In this document: positions 45,501 to 59,500 of the stretch, piece by piece
Layout: each line of letters opens with the position of its first letter
Position numbering within the stretch: the first letter of the stretch is position 1
Assembly: GCF_947172395.1 (NCBI RefSeq)
Contig: NC_069090.1
Coordinates: forward strand, 12,848,329-12,912,328
DNA from: Bicyclus anynana
Taxonomy: Eukaryota > Arthropoda > Insecta > Lepidoptera > Nymphalidae
Direction of reading: 5' to 3'
Length of the DNA: 64,000 bases
Notes under the pieces: model-generated
The model's database searches: none
What the model was told of the DNA's origin: nothing
Seen by the model: only the letters and a program-made list of their open reading frames with translations
Program-made: the position numbers and the translations under genes

Positions 45501-46538
45501 TATTTTCATTAACTAAAAATATTAACTTAATTACCTACTTAAAAAACTTTCATAAAAAAAGGAAATGTAAAATTATAACTAAAGATTTAGACCTCGTAGT
45601 CGGATGAATTCCACCCCAATCGATGTTCATTGGTAAAATGCTCAGAAGACTGGCAGTATTGACACATTGAAAGGCAATCTCCAACCTAAAGGAGATCATT
45701 CACGCTCCATACATTTCTGGGCTCTTTTTTGAAAGTGACGGTCAACAAAAAAAAAATAGCACGACTCGTTAGAATTAGCCATTTGGAGCAATAGCTAATA
45801 TGGCATAGAAGTTGTAGGAGGGCTCTGAACCAAGTTATACAGGTTCGACGATTCGTTATTTCCATACATTTTGTCGATTTTCAAAAGTGCCCACCAAGAA
45901 AAAAAACTGATACGTTAGAACTGCCCATTTGGAGCAATAGTTAGTATGGCACAAAGATTGTATTTCTAGTTTTTTTTTCTTAGCGGGCACTTTTAAAAGT
46001 TGACAAAATGTATGGAAATAACGAATCATCGAACCTGTATAATTTAAAAGATCGGACTAACTTACCTAGTGACGTCCGATCCCCAATTGTGTGAAGTGAT
46101 CTCGTACTCACTTTTGTACTATGTAGATGTTCAAAGAAAGAAAGTTGTGTTGGTTGAATAAACAGTGAAAATGTTCAACAATACATTTTATAGGACATAG
46201 TCCTATTTATAATCACATACTTATATAACATGATCAGTCTTTAAGTACATATTATTTCGTTGTATTAATATCAAAATAATAAATTTATTATCATAATAAA
46301 CAAAATAATTATATTATAATATAATATTGTCATCGTTTATGTTTATGTTATCTAAGCATAAAGACAACGTTTGCACTCGATGTGCAGTAACAAGATCCAG
46401 AAGAGTTACTAGTTTCTTAGTAAGCTATTATTTACTTATGTATTTCGTTGAGAAATAAAGTAAAATAATCTTTAAATTATATCAGGGCTCCAAACATTTA
46501 CTCAAAAACAAAAAATACCTATATCAAATCAAACATTT

Positions 46539-46709
46539 GATATAGGTATCGTTAATTTTATATATCCAAAATTCGTGAAATTGTAAACAAACGATTTTAC
46601 GTTTTATAATATTTTTTTTCAACTAACAATAGTTTCGATTTTTATAAAAACAAAACAAAATAACATACCTAGTTATTTTTTTATGATTAAAACAGACGCA
46701 TTTATAACC
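46539..46709 (+). repeat. Direct repeat, right copy
   Basis: Partner of 45336-45500, with a few substitutions and a 5-base difference in the A-run. Confidence 0.8.
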
Positions 46710-47029
46710 ATATTTAGGCTTTTTTGGTGATCTATAAATTCCCCTGAAGAATCTTACCACTCTCTCATCAGTCCCTATTTGGGTTCCTCAAACCAGACCA
46801 CCCTCATATTTAGTCCTAGTCGAAAGTGAACTCAGCATATTCTCCAATGAGGGCGATGGTATTTTCCGCTTTATGAACACTTCCTCAATAATATGGTTGC
46901 TATTTTTAAGGGTTATAATATAATATACCCTACAATAGAGTTGCTGGAAGGAAACAATATCAAGTCACGACAGGGATACAATAGAACGGGTTGAGATTCT
47001 ATCATAGAATTAAAAAAAAAGAGGATACC

Positions 47030-47360
47030 AAGGTTGAGGAGGTCAGCAAGGGACAATTACAATATCAATGGCATTCTCATTTTTATTTTTTGTAACATTT
47101 AACTTATGAGTGAAAACTCCATGCCATTTTAAAGTGAAGGCATTATGATCTGAATACCAAGACACATAATTTGGACATTTAGCATTAAAAATTTTTTGCA
47201 GCCTCGAGATGTCCCAACTTGTCTACTATTTTCTGGAAAGCCTTGTCATTCAGGCTTCATTCAATTTCGGAAAACTGAACGTCTTGTTTCTTAATATATG
47301 CACACAGCCAAAGATCTCTTTCCTCGCACTATTGCCATAAAGCCCTTGCCAGCTTATTGA
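47030..47360 (-). pseudogene. RNase H-like / post-RT tract of the DIRS-like element
   Basis: Minus-strand fragments read CEERDLWLCAYIKKQDVQFS, NDKAFQKIVDKLG and, across frame changes, CPNYVSWYSDHNAFTLKWHG. These resemble the DIRS pattern in which the RNase H domain is followed by 'LFAS..N.KC..Y.SW..D..A...DAFT..W'. Stops and frameshifts are frequent. Confidence 0.6.
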
Positions 47361-48083
47361 GATGAGGAAATTGGGTACCACCCCTCCTCAGTGGCGTGCA
47401 TAAGGTTGTCGATCAGGATATGCACTATTAATAAAATTAAGCAAACTGAAAAAACCTGTATTTAATAAGCACTAAGAAGACAACTCTTAGGGTATGCAGT
47501 ACTATGCATATATGAAGTGCAATCCACTGCCTCCTATCGACATAGGCGATGTCTGTTATATTATCGATCCTTAGCAATATTTCAGTGCTTTAAACAATTA
47601 TATTTTTAAGACCTATGAATGCTGCTAATAGCTCAAAGTAATTTATATGAAAAAGTTTTTCATCACTAGTCCAATGTCTATGATTTCTAATATTATTGCA
47701 AACTAGTCCTTAGCCTGTCCTGAGAAAATTCTAACTCTATTTTACTTTATAGTACAAGAGTCTGCCTGAATGTGAAGACACCACCATTCTAAATCTAGTA
47801 AGAGTTCTCTTGATAAGTGTAAAGTAATGTTATACTTTGCATTATTAACTTGAAATGCACTCGTTTTGTAATTTTACAAAGTTTTTTATAAAGCCATCCA
47901 TATTCTATGGCTGGGCATGCTACGAGCTGGCCTTATAATTTAGCAAGATCTATGATTTTACAATTTCATTTTAGATTTTTCTTTATTAATAGACTTGCTA
48001 ATAGATTCCCTTCTCTTTTGAGGTACAGAAATTTGGTGGTACTGGTTTTAAAATACTTTTATCAGTTTTCTACTATATAAAAA

Positions 48084-48278
48084 TAAGTCGGGTTTTCCTT
48101 CCTGAAGCTATAACTCCAGAACGCATGAACCGATTTCCACGGTTTTGCATTCGTTGGAACGGTTTCGGGCTCCGTGATGTTTATAGCAAAGAAAATTCAG
48201 GAAAAGGTAGGGGTAGGGTAGGGTTAGTTGAAAGTTTACATCGAGTTTCACGCGGACGAAGTCGCGGGCGTCCGCTAG
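48084..48278 (+). mobile_element. Helitron-like 3' fragment nested in the DIRS-like element
   Basis: 'ccgatttccacggttttgca' through 'cacgcggacgaagtcgcggg' and 'cgtccgctag'. Its insertion splits the RT region. Confidence 0.65.
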
Positions 48279-48515
48279 TAAATTATAAAACACAGGTCTT
48301 TCAAAAATGTCAAGTTGGTTGACACATTCTGTAAGCACTTTTCATAGCTATCAGCAAAGCAGAGAATATCTCTTAGTAATAATAACGGACTGTGACCTCA
48401 GCTGGAACATAACAGGTTTTATTATCTTTGTGAAGACATACAGTGATGTCCTATTTTAGTTATAGTGTTACACTAAGCCAAATGTAAGACAGGTAAATTC
48501 ACACAAAATGTTAAG

Positions 48516-48848
48516 TCAACAGTGGCATAAAACATCTTGGTGTAATAAGTTGTGCTGGCTGTTCTCAAAGTGAATTGTGTTAATAAACTTATTAAACTTC
48601 TTGAGATTAGGTATAAATGTCCAAGTTTCATCAGACGTTGGGTGCAGAAAATATGCTGGATAAAGACCATTCGTTGACAAACAAACTTTTATAGCTCCTA
48701 GTTTTAATAACGTATCAATTTCTACTATTATCATTTCGGTCTCTCTAGGAGTGAATGAATGGTTTTTTGGAACATAGTCCATTAGTGGATATTCAAAAAA
48801 TAGTATTTTGTATCTTACAAACCACCTACATAAGGTAGGATTAAACAA
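48516..48848 (-). pseudogene. Reverse-transcriptase fragment of the DIRS-like element
   Basis: A 110-codon minus-strand frame carries FTPRETEMIIVEIDTLLKLG, AIKVC, LYPAYFLHPTSDETWTFIPN and LKKFNKFINTIHFE. This matches the start of DIRS/Ty3-type RTs (E...LL..GAI..C....F.S..FL..K.DG..R.I.NLK.LN.F....HF.ME), with the K and R of the core changed. It is inactive. Confidence 0.75.
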
Positions 48849-48899
48849 AAATGGACCAGCTATTGGTGAAATACTGCAAACTGCCAGTATGTACCTAGA

Positions 48900-49700
48900 C
48901 GTTGAGCCTGACGACGTAGACGCTGTTTCCTCACCCGGCTTGGTACTGCTCTCGCTGTCCGGTATGTCTGCTGCCTCAACTTCAGTTTCTGCCCAGTCGG
49001 ACGCGGCAACTGGGATCGTTGTGGGCCCCTGGAGTTTAGATTGCTAATCTTGTATTCTTTAGCTCCTCTGCAGCCTTTTTATGGCTTGACTTTATCTTGC
49101 AGTTTGTTTCCAAAAAGGTATACCAAAACAGGTCTTTGATATCCTTGTACAATTCTGGAAGTATGAGGCTCATACGTGTCTCAGTGTTATCGTGATAAAG
49201 TTGACATAAAAGTCTCGTTATTATCCAAAGATGGTATCACAACACTTAGTACTTTGCCAACAGCTGAGATTGCTGTGGCTAAGAGTAACTGCTGGTCAGC
49301 TATACATTTATCGCGTTTAGCTTCGGAGGCACAAATAAACTGCAATTTTTAGGCGGGTCATATTGTCTCATTAGGGCCACTTTGGTGTCTTTTGTAAGAC
49401 CATTTTTCAAGATTGCAGTCCAACTATTTGCCAAGCCCTCATGCAGCTCAACTCTGTTTCACTCTCTGCTCGAACCTTCTTTACCCAGGAGCCCCTCAAT
49501 GGCTGCTGGCAAAGAAGTCACGGCTGTACCCTCTGTTGCTTCGTCTGCAGGAACTGCTTTATCTGCCTGCCCCCTCCCTCTCCATTTTCAGCTTGATCCT
49601 CACTGCTATTGAAGGATGCGGAGGGGAGAGAAGACGAGTGGCGGTAGCAGCGTAGACTTCTACGGCTTCTGACGAGGGCACTTTGGATCAGGGGAATAGT
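48900..49700 (-). pseudogene. Gag-like region of the DIRS-like element (decayed)
   Basis: Upstream of RT on the minus strand, broken frames give pieces such as ALMRQYDPPKNCSLFVPPKL-like text and LYKDIKDLFWYTFLETNCKI. A Ser/Gln/Glu-rich frame lies at 49518-49727. I assign it by position; the sequence alone is not decisive. Confidence 0.4.
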
Positions 49701-50549
49701 GAATTTCACTAGAAGATTCCTCCTCACTTAAATACTTGACATGCTGTGTGAAAAATTCTACGACTAATTTCTCGTGAAAGTTTAAACAGTAAACAGTCAA
49801 CACCATGAGACCTTACGTTCGTCATATCGCGAGACGGACAACATAATATACCACTGGCTAACCTCTCGTAAGAGCTCTAAGAATAAACAATCAACACCTT
49901 ATGAGAGCGTACGTTAGTGATATTGCGTGATGGACAACATAATATACTACTGGCTAATTTTTATAAAAAAATAACAATAAAAGCAATAAAATAATTTTAA
50001 AATCGAAAATAGAAATACAGCAATCAATCACAGCGCAATCGCACAAAAAAGCACAATGACATTGACAGGTGACCAGCAAAGATGGCGGATTGTCAGACCA
50101 CAGACAACGGTGATTGACAGCTTAAAAATAGTATTAATATCTTTTTAATAGTCTTTGCTTTAAATATTGTGACAGTACAAAAGTGAGGACGAGATCACGG
50201 AACACAATTTGGTTCAGAGCCACCTGACAACTTTTATGCCATATTAGCTATTACTTCAAACGATTAGTTTTAACGATTCGTGCCATTTTTTTTCGTTGGC
50301 CGGCACTTTCAAAAAGGGCCCAAAATGAAAGATCTCCTTTAGGTCACGGGAGACATCGATTAATCACTTTGCGATTTCTTTAAAAAGAAAGCGAGTACTC
50401 GGATCCCACGGACTTAGCGTTTCGACCGCAAACGGCTCAAATACGCAATCACCGGCGAGATTGCTGTATTTGCGTCGCTTGAGGGTATCTGCTGACAGAC
50501 CATCATTTGTGATATTGGATCTTTCAGGAATATTAAAAAAATAGAAAAA

Positions 50550-53500
50550 ATGACGCACTGGAATCACAGATCGGATGCTGTGCACTGGTACATGCAAGAG
50601 ATATCGTCGAGAGTGGTCGCCGAATCAGGCATACCTGGAGATAGGTACCACTTGGGCAAGCTAACGCTGAGAGGTCTTAGAGATGCTCCAGACTATATTT
50701 TACAGGTGCGATATTTAATACGTTCACAGCGGCATAAATCTTTGTATACTCACCATTCAGGGGGCTATTTAGACCCCTTAAGCGCACTAAATATTTCAGT
50801 CGAGTCTCTCTGGTCCTGTCTTTGCCACAGGTTTGGGAGCGACATACTGGACTTATATTATTTCTCGGTTTAAATATTGGATAGAAGCAGGCGTTACTTT
50901 GCGGAAGTTGGTCATGTATATATTATAATTTATTTATTTTGCTATAATCCGCGAAAAGCCGACGAACCCATGCAACAACGTCACCCAGGTCCGACAAAAT
51001 ACTCTCGACGTAAGTTTCAATTGCACGTTGTAGAGTCAACATCTCCTGAGGATGCTCCGGTTTTGGGGTGAAACGTACTCAGAGAGTATTTTGTCGAACC
51101 TGGGTGACGTTATCGCATGGGTTCGTCGGATCGGCATTATTTTTATGCTGTCAAGTATTTGATTTTTCCGAACAACTTAGGCGGTTCTAAATTGCAAACA
51201 AAGACAAAAATTAGGTACGAACAATAGCTATGTTAGTATTTTAGCATAGAAACACTTTATTAACTGAGAATATTTCGAATATTTTGTGGGTGGTAAACTA
51301 TTAATTTTAATAAAAACAATATTCTAGGTTGACGGGGCGACAGGAGAGACCGAAAACTTTGCATCGGCATTAAAGAGATCCGTACAATGTGCCAATGCAT
51401 TCAGAAAACTTGGATACCACCATGAAGATGTAGTGCTTCTAATGGGACCAAATCATATTCACCTGACAATACCGATGTATGCGGCGTTCTATCTGGGAAT
51501 GAGTGTAGCTGGCATTGACATGACGCTGGGAGTTAGTAAGTAATTTCTGTACGATTAATAATATAATCATAAAACTGAAAATTTTGAAAAACTGAACAAT
51601 TCATTTCAGTTTTTCAAAATTTTTAATTTCATGAAATTATTATTTACACTCTCGATCAAGTCATCAATATTATCTTTAATTTGAGACCCCACTCGAGTAT
51701 ATTTGCAGATATTCGGTTATTTTTTAATTGAGAAAGATTACAATAAGGAACTTAAGCTAACTCATCCTAATAACTATACAAATCATGCCCACGTTGAATG
51801 GTACCAAGAATACTGGCTGCATTTCCGCGTTGGATAACCAGGCTGATCCTTTGCGCAATAATGAGCCAGCCCTTCTGTCACCAGTCGAGGCAACTACTGA
51901 AATGGTTCGGTAAATTTTTTTGGCACTGCGACTCCATGGCCCAAGGATCTCCATGGCAAAAGGTACAAATATGTAACTCTCTGTCAGAGAGGCATACTTG
52001 AGCCACTTACCTTTAATACAAAAGAAAAACTAAATTAAACATCGCTTCCTTTAATACAAAAGAAAAAAAATTAAACATCGCTTCATCCGTTCGGAGCTAT
52101 GGTGCCACAGACAGAAAGACAGACTGACAGTCACACAGACACGTCAAACTTATAACGCCCCTCTTTTTGCATAGGGAACTAAAAATCAAGTTGCGGCTGG
52201 GCCGATTGAGGTTTTCTTAATTGGTCTAGGTCTGGCTAGTTACCGGCAAAGACGTACCGTCAAGCGATTAAGCGTTACGATGTCGTGTAGAAACCGAAAG
52301 GGATGAGGATTTTCATCCTACTCCTAACGAGACTCTTTATCTGAGATTTTGTATTATGTAAGAAGTATTAATATTACATCTACACATTCTAGAAAGTAGA
52401 TACTCGTACGCGCCCTCAAAACTGGATTTAACTACATCGATTACTTATAAAGCAACATTGTATCGTATCTTGAGATAAGATTTGATAAAATTCAAGGAAA
52501 TACAATTTTGATATGACAGTATCTGATTATTACAACTCACAAAATAATAATAAAAATAAACAAGTGCGAGTCGGACTCGCACTTTAAATAAATACTATAT
52601 TTTTTACTAGTGGACGCACGCGATTTCGTCCGCGTGAAAATCGATGTAAACTTTTAACCCCTATTCTATTTATATTTTCGCATGTTTCTTATCTAATATT
52701 AAATAGTCCACTAATTGTTTCACAAAAATATAACTCAAAACATGAACCAATTATATTTAAAAAAACCTTCAACCCATTTTATCCCGTTATACCCTAGGGG
52801 TAGAATTTTGAAAAATCATGAATGACAATATTTTTAGTATTAGTACACATACCCATATCTCTACAAATGTAACTTGAAAAATAAAGGACTTTCCACACAA
52901 ACTTTCAACCCCTATTTTACCCCCTTTTGATTTAATTTTCGCAAAAAAAAGTATTTTATAACCTTCTACGTATTATGAACTGGAATCGCACTACGTTTCA
53001 TTTAAATCCAATCAATAGCTTTAGCGTGATTTCCGGTCAATAAAAATACAGCCAGACAGACAGACATACAAAAAAAATTTTAGAATTTAAACTATCGTGA
53101 GTGTTATTCATAACACGGCTAAAACTCACGTGATATTACGTCGGAGTATGCCCGACTAGTTTCGAACCCATACGGGGCCCTTAGTCATGAGCTGGTTCTT
53201 GCACGATCCAAACTGCGAAGCGGCTGCGCGACGCGCTGCTGCACGCATTGCGCGCGCGGAGAGGGGTTGAGTGGTGGGGAGTGAAGGTTCCGTTACACTC
53301 TCCGACGGTTCATTAATGTCATCTTCATTAGACTCGTCTTCTTGTAAGCAAACCGAACTAATGCTATCTTGTTCCAAGTTTGTTGTATGTGACAATGAAA
53401 GAAATAGCGGTTTCCACGCTGTGGGCAGCATCCATCCATGATCCCGATTAAAATTCGGGTGACGACTAATTTCTATCGCTTCACGTATCTTACGAGGTAC

Positions 53501-56500
53501 TAGAAAAAAAAATTGGCATCAGTATCGATAATGTAATTTCCTCCAATAAAAAAATCAAAATATCTTTAATGTACAGTATTCGACCTGTTACAGTTTTATT
53601 ATAAGTACAGATGATTTATCCAAAACCACATAGGCTAACCTGGCTAAGCTGGGCTGAAGAGGCTTAGATCCTACTAAAATATTCTGTTCTTCTATAGATG
53701 AACTTCGCGATACCTTCAAATTCAACGCACCGAAAGTGATATTTTGCCAAAGCGAACGAGCAAACGACGTGGTTGAAGCATTGCAAGGTCTCAACATTAA
53801 ACCGCAAATTGTAACATTTGACCAGGGAAATGGATTCCTCAGTTTTTCAGAATTATTAGAGAAATATGGCAGCGAGACGTCTGTTGAAAATTTTAGGTAT
53901 GTTACATACATAATATCATTGACAACCTATAATCGTTTAATGTTGAGCTCTCTGAATAAGAGGGGTTAGGCTAATAGTCCACCACGCTAGATGCGAATTA
54001 ACAGACTTTACACACGTAGAGAAGTAAGAAAATTTTCAGGTATGCAGGTTTCCTCACGATGTTTTCCTTCACCGTTTGAGAAACGTGATATTTAATTTCC
54101 TAAAACTTACATACAAAGGCGTCTTGTCGTCTCTAGCTCACCTAGCGCCCAGGTGCAATCAGCATTCTGGCGCCCTCTAGTACCGTGCTGATCACTGTTA
54201 AAACGGAATATGTACAAACAGCACTTCAAATTACCACAAACTTTCTATGTAGCAAATATATACCTTGTAGGTACCTAACTAGAGACGTTTATTTAAGAAG
54301 AGCTCTAGATGCTATGCAAAATGTAGATATGTTAGCCGGAGTGAAGATGCCTGCGCCCACATATCTGAAAACTTAGAGGTGCATGCCCTGGACCGGATTC
54401 AACTTACGCCCTCTGACTCGAAAGCAAGGGTCATATCCACTTGACTATCACGGCTATTAAAACAGAGCTGAATATTATTATATTCCCGTTCCAGGGCACA
54501 GGTCGAATACAACGTCCTACTATATTGAACAAACAAGCGTACTTATTATGTTAAACACAATAATCTTATTAATAAAAACACAATGAGCTCCTTAATAAGC
54601 TCATTGTGTTTTTATTAATAAGATATTAATAATTATTAATATCTTATTATGAGATTTTTGTGTTTAACATATAAGTACGCTTGTTGATGAAGTCTACGTA
54701 GTAGATGAAACGATCAGAAAAACCAAAAGGATCATATTTGCTAAACTATGTGGTAATTGCCTGACTGAAAGAGACAACAGGAAACCACGAATATAAAACT
54801 AACCTTATTTTCTGATTGTGCAAGCTGGAGGGTTTGGGCGAACGCAGGAGCATCGCCTGAAGGAGCTCAAAGGCAGAAGCAGAGCGTGGCGGGACGACTC
54901 TCTAAGGGTGTCTCATCTGAGAAGGGAAGAAGGCAGTTCGGGAAGATTGCTTTAGCCTAATTGTATCATCAGTCCGGGAGCCCCCGACATCCTGAGTTAA
55001 ATAGCCCACGTCCGGGTGACGTCAGATATCGGGGACCTCGTCTTCGCCGCCGAAGACGCTTAGCTTAGCGTAACTTGTGGAAACTAACCTATCCTTATTT
55101 TGGATTTCAGAGCTGCAGACTTCGATAGCTCCAATACTTTAGCTTTACTAATAGCAACCAGTGGTACTACTGGTCTTCCGAAATCGGCAGCAGTCACACA
55201 TAAAAACCTGGCTCTGGCTGTGCCTTACATGTGGCAAGTATTTATCAATATTTTTTGGATGAACATCAACCTCTAACGTGATGATCTTTTATAAATCGGT
55301 CGACGCCGGCTGTATGCATGAAAAAGTGTCCTGTTGTAACTTGACTAAGTAGGATGAAATTAAAAATACCAAGAAACCTAATTACATAAATGTAATTAAA
55401 TTACCTTACAATTGTCTTTTTGAAAAATATAAACATAAATGGAAATAGCGGGGTTTTAAAATCATTTCATGTAATCATTATGGTAGCTACTCAATACACT
55501 TAAATTAAGTGTATTGAGTAGCTACCATACAAGTGACTTAATACATAATAACCCCGATATCACTGGCCAAAAGTACAATTTTATTATAATCTTTATCAGG
55601 GAAATTAGCACACAGTTCATCGTGACGCATTAACTTTTTTTCTGGGGCAAACAATGTATGGAGTGGGCCATCTCCTTTTCATGAATGTTTTCTTTTGGTC
55701 TGTAAACCAACTATTTTTATTTATTTATTTACAAAACAATATCAATTACAGTTGCCCAATTCTTTTTCCTAGGCTACAATAAACAATATTATAAAAGAGA
55801 ATTCGTATTTATAAAAATTACTAAGAAAAAAAACAAATAACAAATTATTATACAGCAAAAGCGAAAAAGAAATAATTAAAAATACAAAACGTTATAACAA
55901 TAATGTAGTAACATAACATCGAATAATTTATATTGCAATTATATTATTGTCTAAGAAAAATAATTTCTATATTATTGACTTAATCAACTTTCAACAAGAA
56001 TATATTGTATCGCTAAAAAATGTCAATCTGAGAATCTGATGTGGCAGTTTGATATTGTGACGATCACGTCAACGTACACGCGAATTTCTAAGGAATTAAA
56101 ACAGCGCCATCTAGTGGCACTACTGCACAACTGTTTCAATTCTACACAAGTTTTCAATGTTTTCATACTGTTGGCGTTAAAGTAAACACGATTTAATACT
56201 AATTCGTGTGTTGGCGTTAAAGTAAACACGAATTAATACTAATTCGTGTTTACTTTAACGCCAACAGTATGAAAACATTGAAAACTCCCACTAGGCACCC
56301 TGTTTCATGTTTATTAAACCATTTGATTATCCATTTAGCTATTGACTAATAGAGACAATTTTTGCGAATGTCACAGGCATACCTTCGAAAACTTTCCGAC
56401 ACCCAGTCGCCTGCCAGTAGTCTTGTCACCGATCCAATGGTACTCCGCGTTGTTCATATTCGTCTTTTCACCGATAATAAGGCAAACGAGACTTCAGTCA

Positions 56501-59500
56501 TCGCAGCCCTCGACCCAAGAACATGCTTATTATCTAATTAACAAATATAAAGTAAGTACTTGTATGTATTATTCGATCGATCAACTCATTTTTGAGAATT
56601 TCGGTAACCTTGAATATTTCGAAAATGGAAACGAAGAGGTTAAAAAAAATTGTAGATTCTAGCAGCATCATGAAGCAGCGCCCACTACATAAATGCCAAT
56701 GCACTGCCTATCTAATACTTGTAAACCTGAATGCAATGCTTATCCAAAACTTGTAAACATAAATGCACTGCTTATCCAATACTTGTAAACCTGAATGCAC
56801 TGCCTATCCAATACTTGTAAATCTCAATGCACTGCCTATGCAATACTTGTAAACCTAAATGTACTGCCTATCCAATATTTGTAAACCAAGGGGTCTGACT
56901 CTACGACATCACGGTGATGGATTCGATCGTCACCCGTTGGACTATTATCGTGCCCATCCCTACACAAAATTTCCAAAAGTCAACGACTTCTAACAACACA
57001 CGATATAACGATAACCTATATTTGATTTGACAAAAAATCCTTTTTTTAATGGTTCACTTGTACATGACGTAAATCTTTGTTACGTAAATTTTGAACTCCA
57101 CGTTTGCTTTTTCCTTACATTCATTATGAAAAACCGAGCTACAAAATCTAGAGTCGTTCTTACATACCAAAAAGCGAAAAGTGTATGAAAAAAATAGATT
57201 TCAGGTAGAAAGTCCTAATAATCATAGTAAATCCAACTACGTCATTTTAATTTTATTTCTATCTTTTCATTCAAGCCAACATTCATGATGACGAGTCCAA
57301 ACACACTGACCACACTCTTCAAAGCTGGCGATCGGGAGAAATGTGACTTGACAAGTTTTGAACTAATTCTTGTTGGCGGCAGTGCAGTCCATCCTAGTCT
57401 TGTGAAGGAAGTGAAGGTATAGAATCATTCACTAATATTTAGTTACTTTTTTTATTGATAAAGAATACCTACATATTAATAGGGAACTTAAGCTAATATA
57501 TCCTAATAACTATACAAATCAAATCAGTCGTGATAGCCCAGTGGTTCGAATCCGGTCCGAGGCATACACCTCCGACTTTTCAGTTGTGTGCATTTTAAGA
57601 AATTAAATATCACGTGTCTCAAACGGCGAAGAAATCTGCATACCAGAGAATTTTCTTAATTCTCTGAGTGTGAAAAAGTCTGCCAATCCGCATTATACCA
57701 GCGTGATGAACTATTGGCCTAACCCCTCTCATTCTGAGAGGAGACTCGAGCTCAGCCGCATATGGGTTGTTAATGATAATGATAATACAAACCATACCCG
57801 CTTGAATTGGTGGCAAGCAAACTGGCTGCATTTCCGCGCTGGACAGCCAGGTTGACATGTAGCGACCCACATTAGGGCCCGCCCCATTTCCCAGGGAACC
57901 AGCGTCAATCAGGTCGCCAATAATTAAATAAATTATGATCGGGATCGACGTCTTAAAATGCTTTCCGAAGCAGGATACAACACCACCAAAGTCACAACTT
58001 AAAAGAGTTGAACAATATCACCAACTTATAGCAGTGTGGTAGGTCTTAGCTCCATTTCCCTTCTCCTATCCATTTAGGATAGGATCCCTCCATAGGAAGG
58101 CCTGGTTAAAATACGCTGATAATAATGCTTGTTTTTTTTTATTCTATGACAAGTTAACACATTTTTTTTACCTATTCTTAACAAGTTAGTCCTTGACTAC
58201 AATCTCGCCTGATATTATGTGACGATGCAGTATAAGATGGAAGCGGATTTACTTGGAGTTACAAGGTACAAATTATTTTTACACCTCTGTGTACGCGGCA
58301 TCGTATTAAAACGTCAAATCGCTTGGCGTTACGTCTTTGCCCACAAGGTGGTCGAAGTCTACCACCAGATCAATGATGAGATCGAAGTAGAAGTTGTTCA
58401 TTCAATGTTAATATTTTACAGGAGGTCTGTCCCAATACAGAATTAATGGTGATATACGGTATGAGTGAACTTTCTGGATTAGCTATGGCCTTTGACGGCA
58501 GTCGGACCGAATCACTAGGCCGGCCTATATCCAATTGTTATGTAAAAGTAAGTAAATAGTACGTTTTTTTATCAGGTACATTAAAAAATCGGTTCATACT
58601 TAAGCAATGGGTGGTCAGAGCTTCAGAGTGAGAATCTCATCACAATATTCACATTTACAAAGACTACTGCCTTTTGAATCCAACCTTAGATCGAAAGCCA
58701 AAGCTTTCAAGTTCTTTGCTTTTCGCTATAAGACCATCGACTGATACTAATTTTTATTAGGGTTTTAATTTAAAATAAGGAAGAAACCATTTATACTAGA
58801 AGATTGTGACCTTACAATCTTCTAGTATAAATGGTTTCTTCCTTATTTAAATTTAAACCCCGTAGTCATTTAATCTGTATAAATTTAAAAGTGAACAAAA
58901 TTTTCAGTTGGTAGACCCTTATACATTAGAAGAAGTGACGGAACCAAATAAAAATGGAGAGCTGTGGGTCAAAGGACCAGGCGTATTTAAGGTACATATT
59001 TTATTTAAAACTTTTGAGTTCATTTTGATGTCTGATAATGTCCCCAAATATTTAACGCAAGATATAACTATAGACTACCTCCCTGCCAAATTTCATCTTT
59101 GTACGTTAAGCGGTTTTCGAGACTTCGTGAGAATGACCTTTCGAATTTGTATATTAGGAAGACTAGCCAACGACCGAACATTATTTTCCCCGTTTTGCTT
59201 TGCTCCTATTGGTTGTAGCGTGATATTATGTATACTATTTTTTTCCTTACATGGCAAAAAAGGTAAACAAAGATCCGTCGTCACGACATTCACATATTTC
59301 TCACAAACCGTCCGTTTAAACTAAATCATTTATATACACATCACTTCATTTAACGCGCACACCGCGAATTACATAAAAACTGCTTGTAATTAACTATTAT
59401 ATCACATTTATTTCACTAAAAACGAAATCACAACAAGTTTTATTTCTACAGATTAACGAAAATGTTGCGAATTTGACATTTCGTAATGCTAGATTGTCTA

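Larger units (their letters stand above)
45684..50345 (-). mobile_element. DIRS-like retrotransposon, decayed, with inverted terminal repeats
   Basis: Left 45684-45842 and right 50200-50343 are inverted repeats ('cctaaaggagatc', 'aatagctaatatggcata', 'ctctgaaccaa'). A second inverted match joins 46078-46125 ('gatctcgtactcacttttgtac') to 50170-50205. On the minus strand the order is gag-like (about 49700-48900), RT (48848-48516) and an RNase H-like tract (about 47360-47030), the order of DIRS elements. Many stops are present. A Helitron fragment interrupts it at 48084-48278. No tyrosine recombinase was recognised, so DIRS class rests on inverted ends and RT type. The right end is about 200 bp upstream of copy 4. 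Confidence 0.65.

Noticed and set aside
45838..46050. Palindrome as an independent gene or ncRNA
   Set aside because: It lies within the left inverted repeat of the DIRS-like element and is better explained as part of it.
56692..56886. Regular repeats resembling a CRISPR array
   Set aside because: The units are head to tail without spacers and the genome is eukaryotic; it is a minisatellite.
58219..58446. Open frame upstream of exon 7 of copy 4
   Set aside because: It is mostly intron with SINE-type words; only the part from 58422 in the proper frame is coding.
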